Shown: positions 62,281 to 64,000 of the stretch, in pieces
How positions within the stretch are numbered: position 1 is the stretch's first letter
Layout: each line of letters starts with the position of its first letter
Source of the DNA: an uncultured Clostridia bacterium
Lineage (GTDB): Bacteria; Bacillota; Clostridia; Christensenellales; CAG-917
Assembly: GCA_934277645.1 (NCBI GenBank)
Contig: CAKQUX010000001.1
Coordinates: 124,001-188,000 of the forward strand
Direction of reading: 5' to 3'
Length of the DNA: 64,000 nt
Made by a program: the position numbers and the translations under genes
Notes under the pieces: generated by a model
What the model was told of the DNA's origin: nothing
Databases searched by the model: none
The model's input: the letters and a program-made list of their open reading frames with translations, nothing else

Positions 62281-64000
62281 TTAGTTCGATTTCGTCGCAA
62301 TCAAATCATCCCCTTGAGCGGAAGCCTCAGTTGCCGAGCTTTCGTTTTCGCTCGTTAGCACGTCGATTTTTACATTTGGCAGCACTCTTTCGTCTTCACC
62401 GCGACGCTTGCAAATTTCGTAATAATCGCAAACCTTACATTTATCTTTCACGGGACTTGCTTTTATAAATCCCTTTTCTATAAGCTCGACGCCCTTTATC
62501 GCAATTTTTTTGGAATAGTTCATAATCGTCTTAAAGTCGTCCGACGAAATCAAATCTTCCTTATCGTTAAATTCGCCGTTTTGTTTAACAGTCAAATCGA
62601 GTATAGAAACCGATTTATCGTAACATTCGCTGTCTATTGCCTTTATTATGTCTTTGTCGCAAAGCACCTGCCCCTTTAATTTATAGCGCGAGTCGCTTGC
62701 CGCAGACGTATATGCATTAAAAAGCGGCAGATAGAAAGCGCCCGCAGGACTTAATCCCTTTTCGGAGCATAACGCATTGAGATAGGTATAAAGCTGAATT
62801 TTCTTGCCGAAATAAACGTCGCCGATAGAGATGTCTGCGCTTCTGAAAGATTTATAGTCGATAACGAGCGCATAACCGCTGTAGCAGTCTACTCTGTCGA
62901 TTTTTCCTATGAGTTTTACTTTTCCGTATTCGGTTTCCAAAGTTATAGGTTTAAACTCGCCGTCGTCGTCGAAACTCGCTTCGACATAACAAGGTTTAAA
63001 TTCGCTTCTGTCGTTAATGGCTTTTAAGTCCTCGACTATTTCGATACATTCTTTTTTGAGCCTTTTAATCATCGTAATTCCGTCGATGCCGTCAAGCATC
63101 GCTTTGAAACGGTCGGCAGACAAGATTCTTTGAAATTGAAGTTCGACAAATTCGCCGACGTCCTGAATTTCGGTTTGGGGGTCAAAATACTTTTCAAGCA
63201 CGTCGTGAATAATCGTACCCGTTTCGGAGGTTAAAATTTGCATTTCTTCTCTGCGTTTAAGCCCTAACGTATAAGCAAAATAATAGGCGTAAGGACAACC
63301 GTAAAACTTTTCAAGTTTAGAAACGCTGGTGGTTTTTAAAATCATAGGCGATTCCAAATCGAGCCAATCACGAGTTTCGTTTATCGAAGCTAATCTTTCC
63401 TTTTTGTCTTCGCTTAATCTGGAATAAGCGTAATCGCGGACTTTGCCGACCATGCCGCCGTTTTCGTTTAGCATTCCCATTAGCTCGAATTCGCAATTCT
63501 TTGTGCCGTTAAAGCGCAACGCCAACTCGTCGTAATTTTCTTCGGCATAAATTCTTCTTTCCGTTTCGTCGAAGTCTGTTTCTTCGATTTTGAATATGCT
63601 CTTTATTTCGTTCAACACGTTCGCTTCTTTCGTCGGGGATTTATCGAAATCGGACAGCGGTCTTGTAATATACAGCTTTTCGGACGGCGCAACCAAAAGG
63701 TCTATTATACTCATCATTCTTCTTTGATTGACTGCCTTTGCCGACTGATTAAGGTCAAGTCCGAATGACGACAAAGCGTCTTCTATCTGACTTGTGACAA
63801 TCATTCCGCCTTTTGACAAAGTAGGAAGCGTGCCTTCTTTTGCGCCCACGATAAATAGATATTTGCAATCGTAAATTTTGCTTTCATTTACGTCGCCCAC
63901 AAAAACCGAATCGATAAAAAGCGGTAAAATCGAAAATTTAAGTTGACTAAGCGACGCCGAAAAAGTCTGATAAAAATCGTCTACGGATATTTCTTCGTCG
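62281..64000 (-). CDS. addB: ATP-dependent nuclease subunit B, partial
   Basis: The C-terminal 573 residues of AddB; the 5' part lies beyond the window end, the frame being open to 64000. Visible are a helicase-like segment (YLFIVGAKEGTLP), the nuclease motif GKIDRVDCYSGYALVIDYKS, and the iron-staple cysteines: one in FYGCPYAYYF and three in CKVCDYYEIC that hold a 4Fe-4S cluster. It complements AddA. A 153-base gap without promoter or terminator separates it from addA. Confidence 0.93.
   Translation of the reverse strand, partial: DEEISVDDFYQTFSASLSQLKFSILPLFIDSVFVGDVNESKIYDCKYLFIVGAKEGTLPTLSKGGMIVTSQIEDALSSFGLDLNQSAKAVNQRRMMSIIDLLVAPSEKLYITRPLSDFDKSPTKEANVLNEIKSIFKIEETDFDETERRIYAEENYDELALRFNGTKNCEFELMGMLNENGGMVGKVRDYAYSRLSEDKKERLASINETRDWLDLESPMILKTTSVSKLEKFYGCPYAYYFAYTLGLKRREEMQILTSETGTIIHDVLEKYFDPQTEIQDVGEFVELQFQRILSADRFKAMLDGIDGITMIKRLKKECIEIVEDLKAINDRSEFKPCYVEASFDDDGEFKPITLETEYGKVKLIGKIDRVDCYSGYALVIDYKSFRSADISIGDVYFGKKIQLYTYLNALCSEKGLSPAGAFYLPLFNAYTSAASDSRYKLKGQVLCDKDIIKAIDSECYDKSVSILDLTVKQNGEFNDKEDLISSDDFKTIMNYSKKIAIKGVELIEKGFIKASPVKDKCKVCDYYEICKRRGEDERVLPNVKIDVLTSENESSATEASAQGDDLIATKSN

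Noticed and set aside
1..64000. tRNA, rRNA, transposase or prophage genes
   Set aside because: I looked in all gaps above 100 bases and saw no cloverleaf with CCA, no rRNA-like stretch and no integrase or transposase reading frame.

Overview
The window reads as a chromosomal segment of a low-GC, strictly anaerobic Firmicute of the Clostridia type, probably an uncultured gut lineage. This is inferred from an NADH-linked trimeric [FeFe] hydrogenase, a SCIFF ranthipeptide with its radical-SAM maturase, HemZ, AddAB, YrvE-like RecJ, pyruvate phosphate dikinase, rubrerythrin and several BspA-type leucine-rich repeat proteins. Sigma-A type promoters (often with TTGCAA as -35) and AGGAGG ribosome binding sites are easy to see. 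No tRNA, rRNA, prophage, transposase or CRISPR array was found. Most genes lie on the minus strand.

Layout. 1-1737: an ABC exporter operon (ATPase, permease, GntR regulator) whose ATPase gene carries a frameshift. 2259-9881: a nine-gene hydrogenase block. Its last genes encode HydA and HydB of a flavin-containing [FeFe] hydrogenase plus a thioredoxin-like ferredoxin and a HATPase. Its first genes encode a divergent, probably sensory group-D [FeFe] hydrogenase, an RsbW-like kinase, two DRTGG proteins and a PHP phosphoesterase. HydC, the third hydrogenase subunit, sits at 14031-14531, separated by a 1264-residue leucine-rich repeat surface protein. 14743-19870: nadE, an alpha/beta hydrolase, murG and two small envelope proteins. 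19871-22309: a DUF1538 membrane protein with two PII-like proteins.

22630-31083 is the most interesting part. One strong promoter precedes genes for an XRE regulator, an SPFH protein, a coiled-coil protein, a roughly 200-residue Snf7/ESCRT-III-like helical protein, a 1170-residue zinc-ribbon/TPR/TIR/transmembrane/leucine-rich repeat protein, a Vps4-like AAA ATPase with an MIT-like N-terminal region, and a zinc-ribbon trypsin-like protease without export signal. I read this as a bacterial ESCRT-like membrane-remodelling module coupled to a TIR sensor or effector, possibly for membrane stress or phage defence.

31791-43463: a Sel1-repeat protein, then core genes pnp, rpsO, hemZ, an MBL hydrolase, relA and recJ; recJ may have a leaderless transcript. 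43935-51746: a lipoprotein, rubrerythrin, secDF, the SCIFF cluster and a TIGR04086 membrane protein. 52344-56183: ppdK and corA diverge, and corA is preceded by a 12-codon acidic/proline leader peptide and a hairpin that may sense magnesium through translation. 56361-64000: a large acidic disordered protein, then addA and the 3' part of addB. Several long intergenic regions hold degenerate tandem repeats of unrelated unit sequences.
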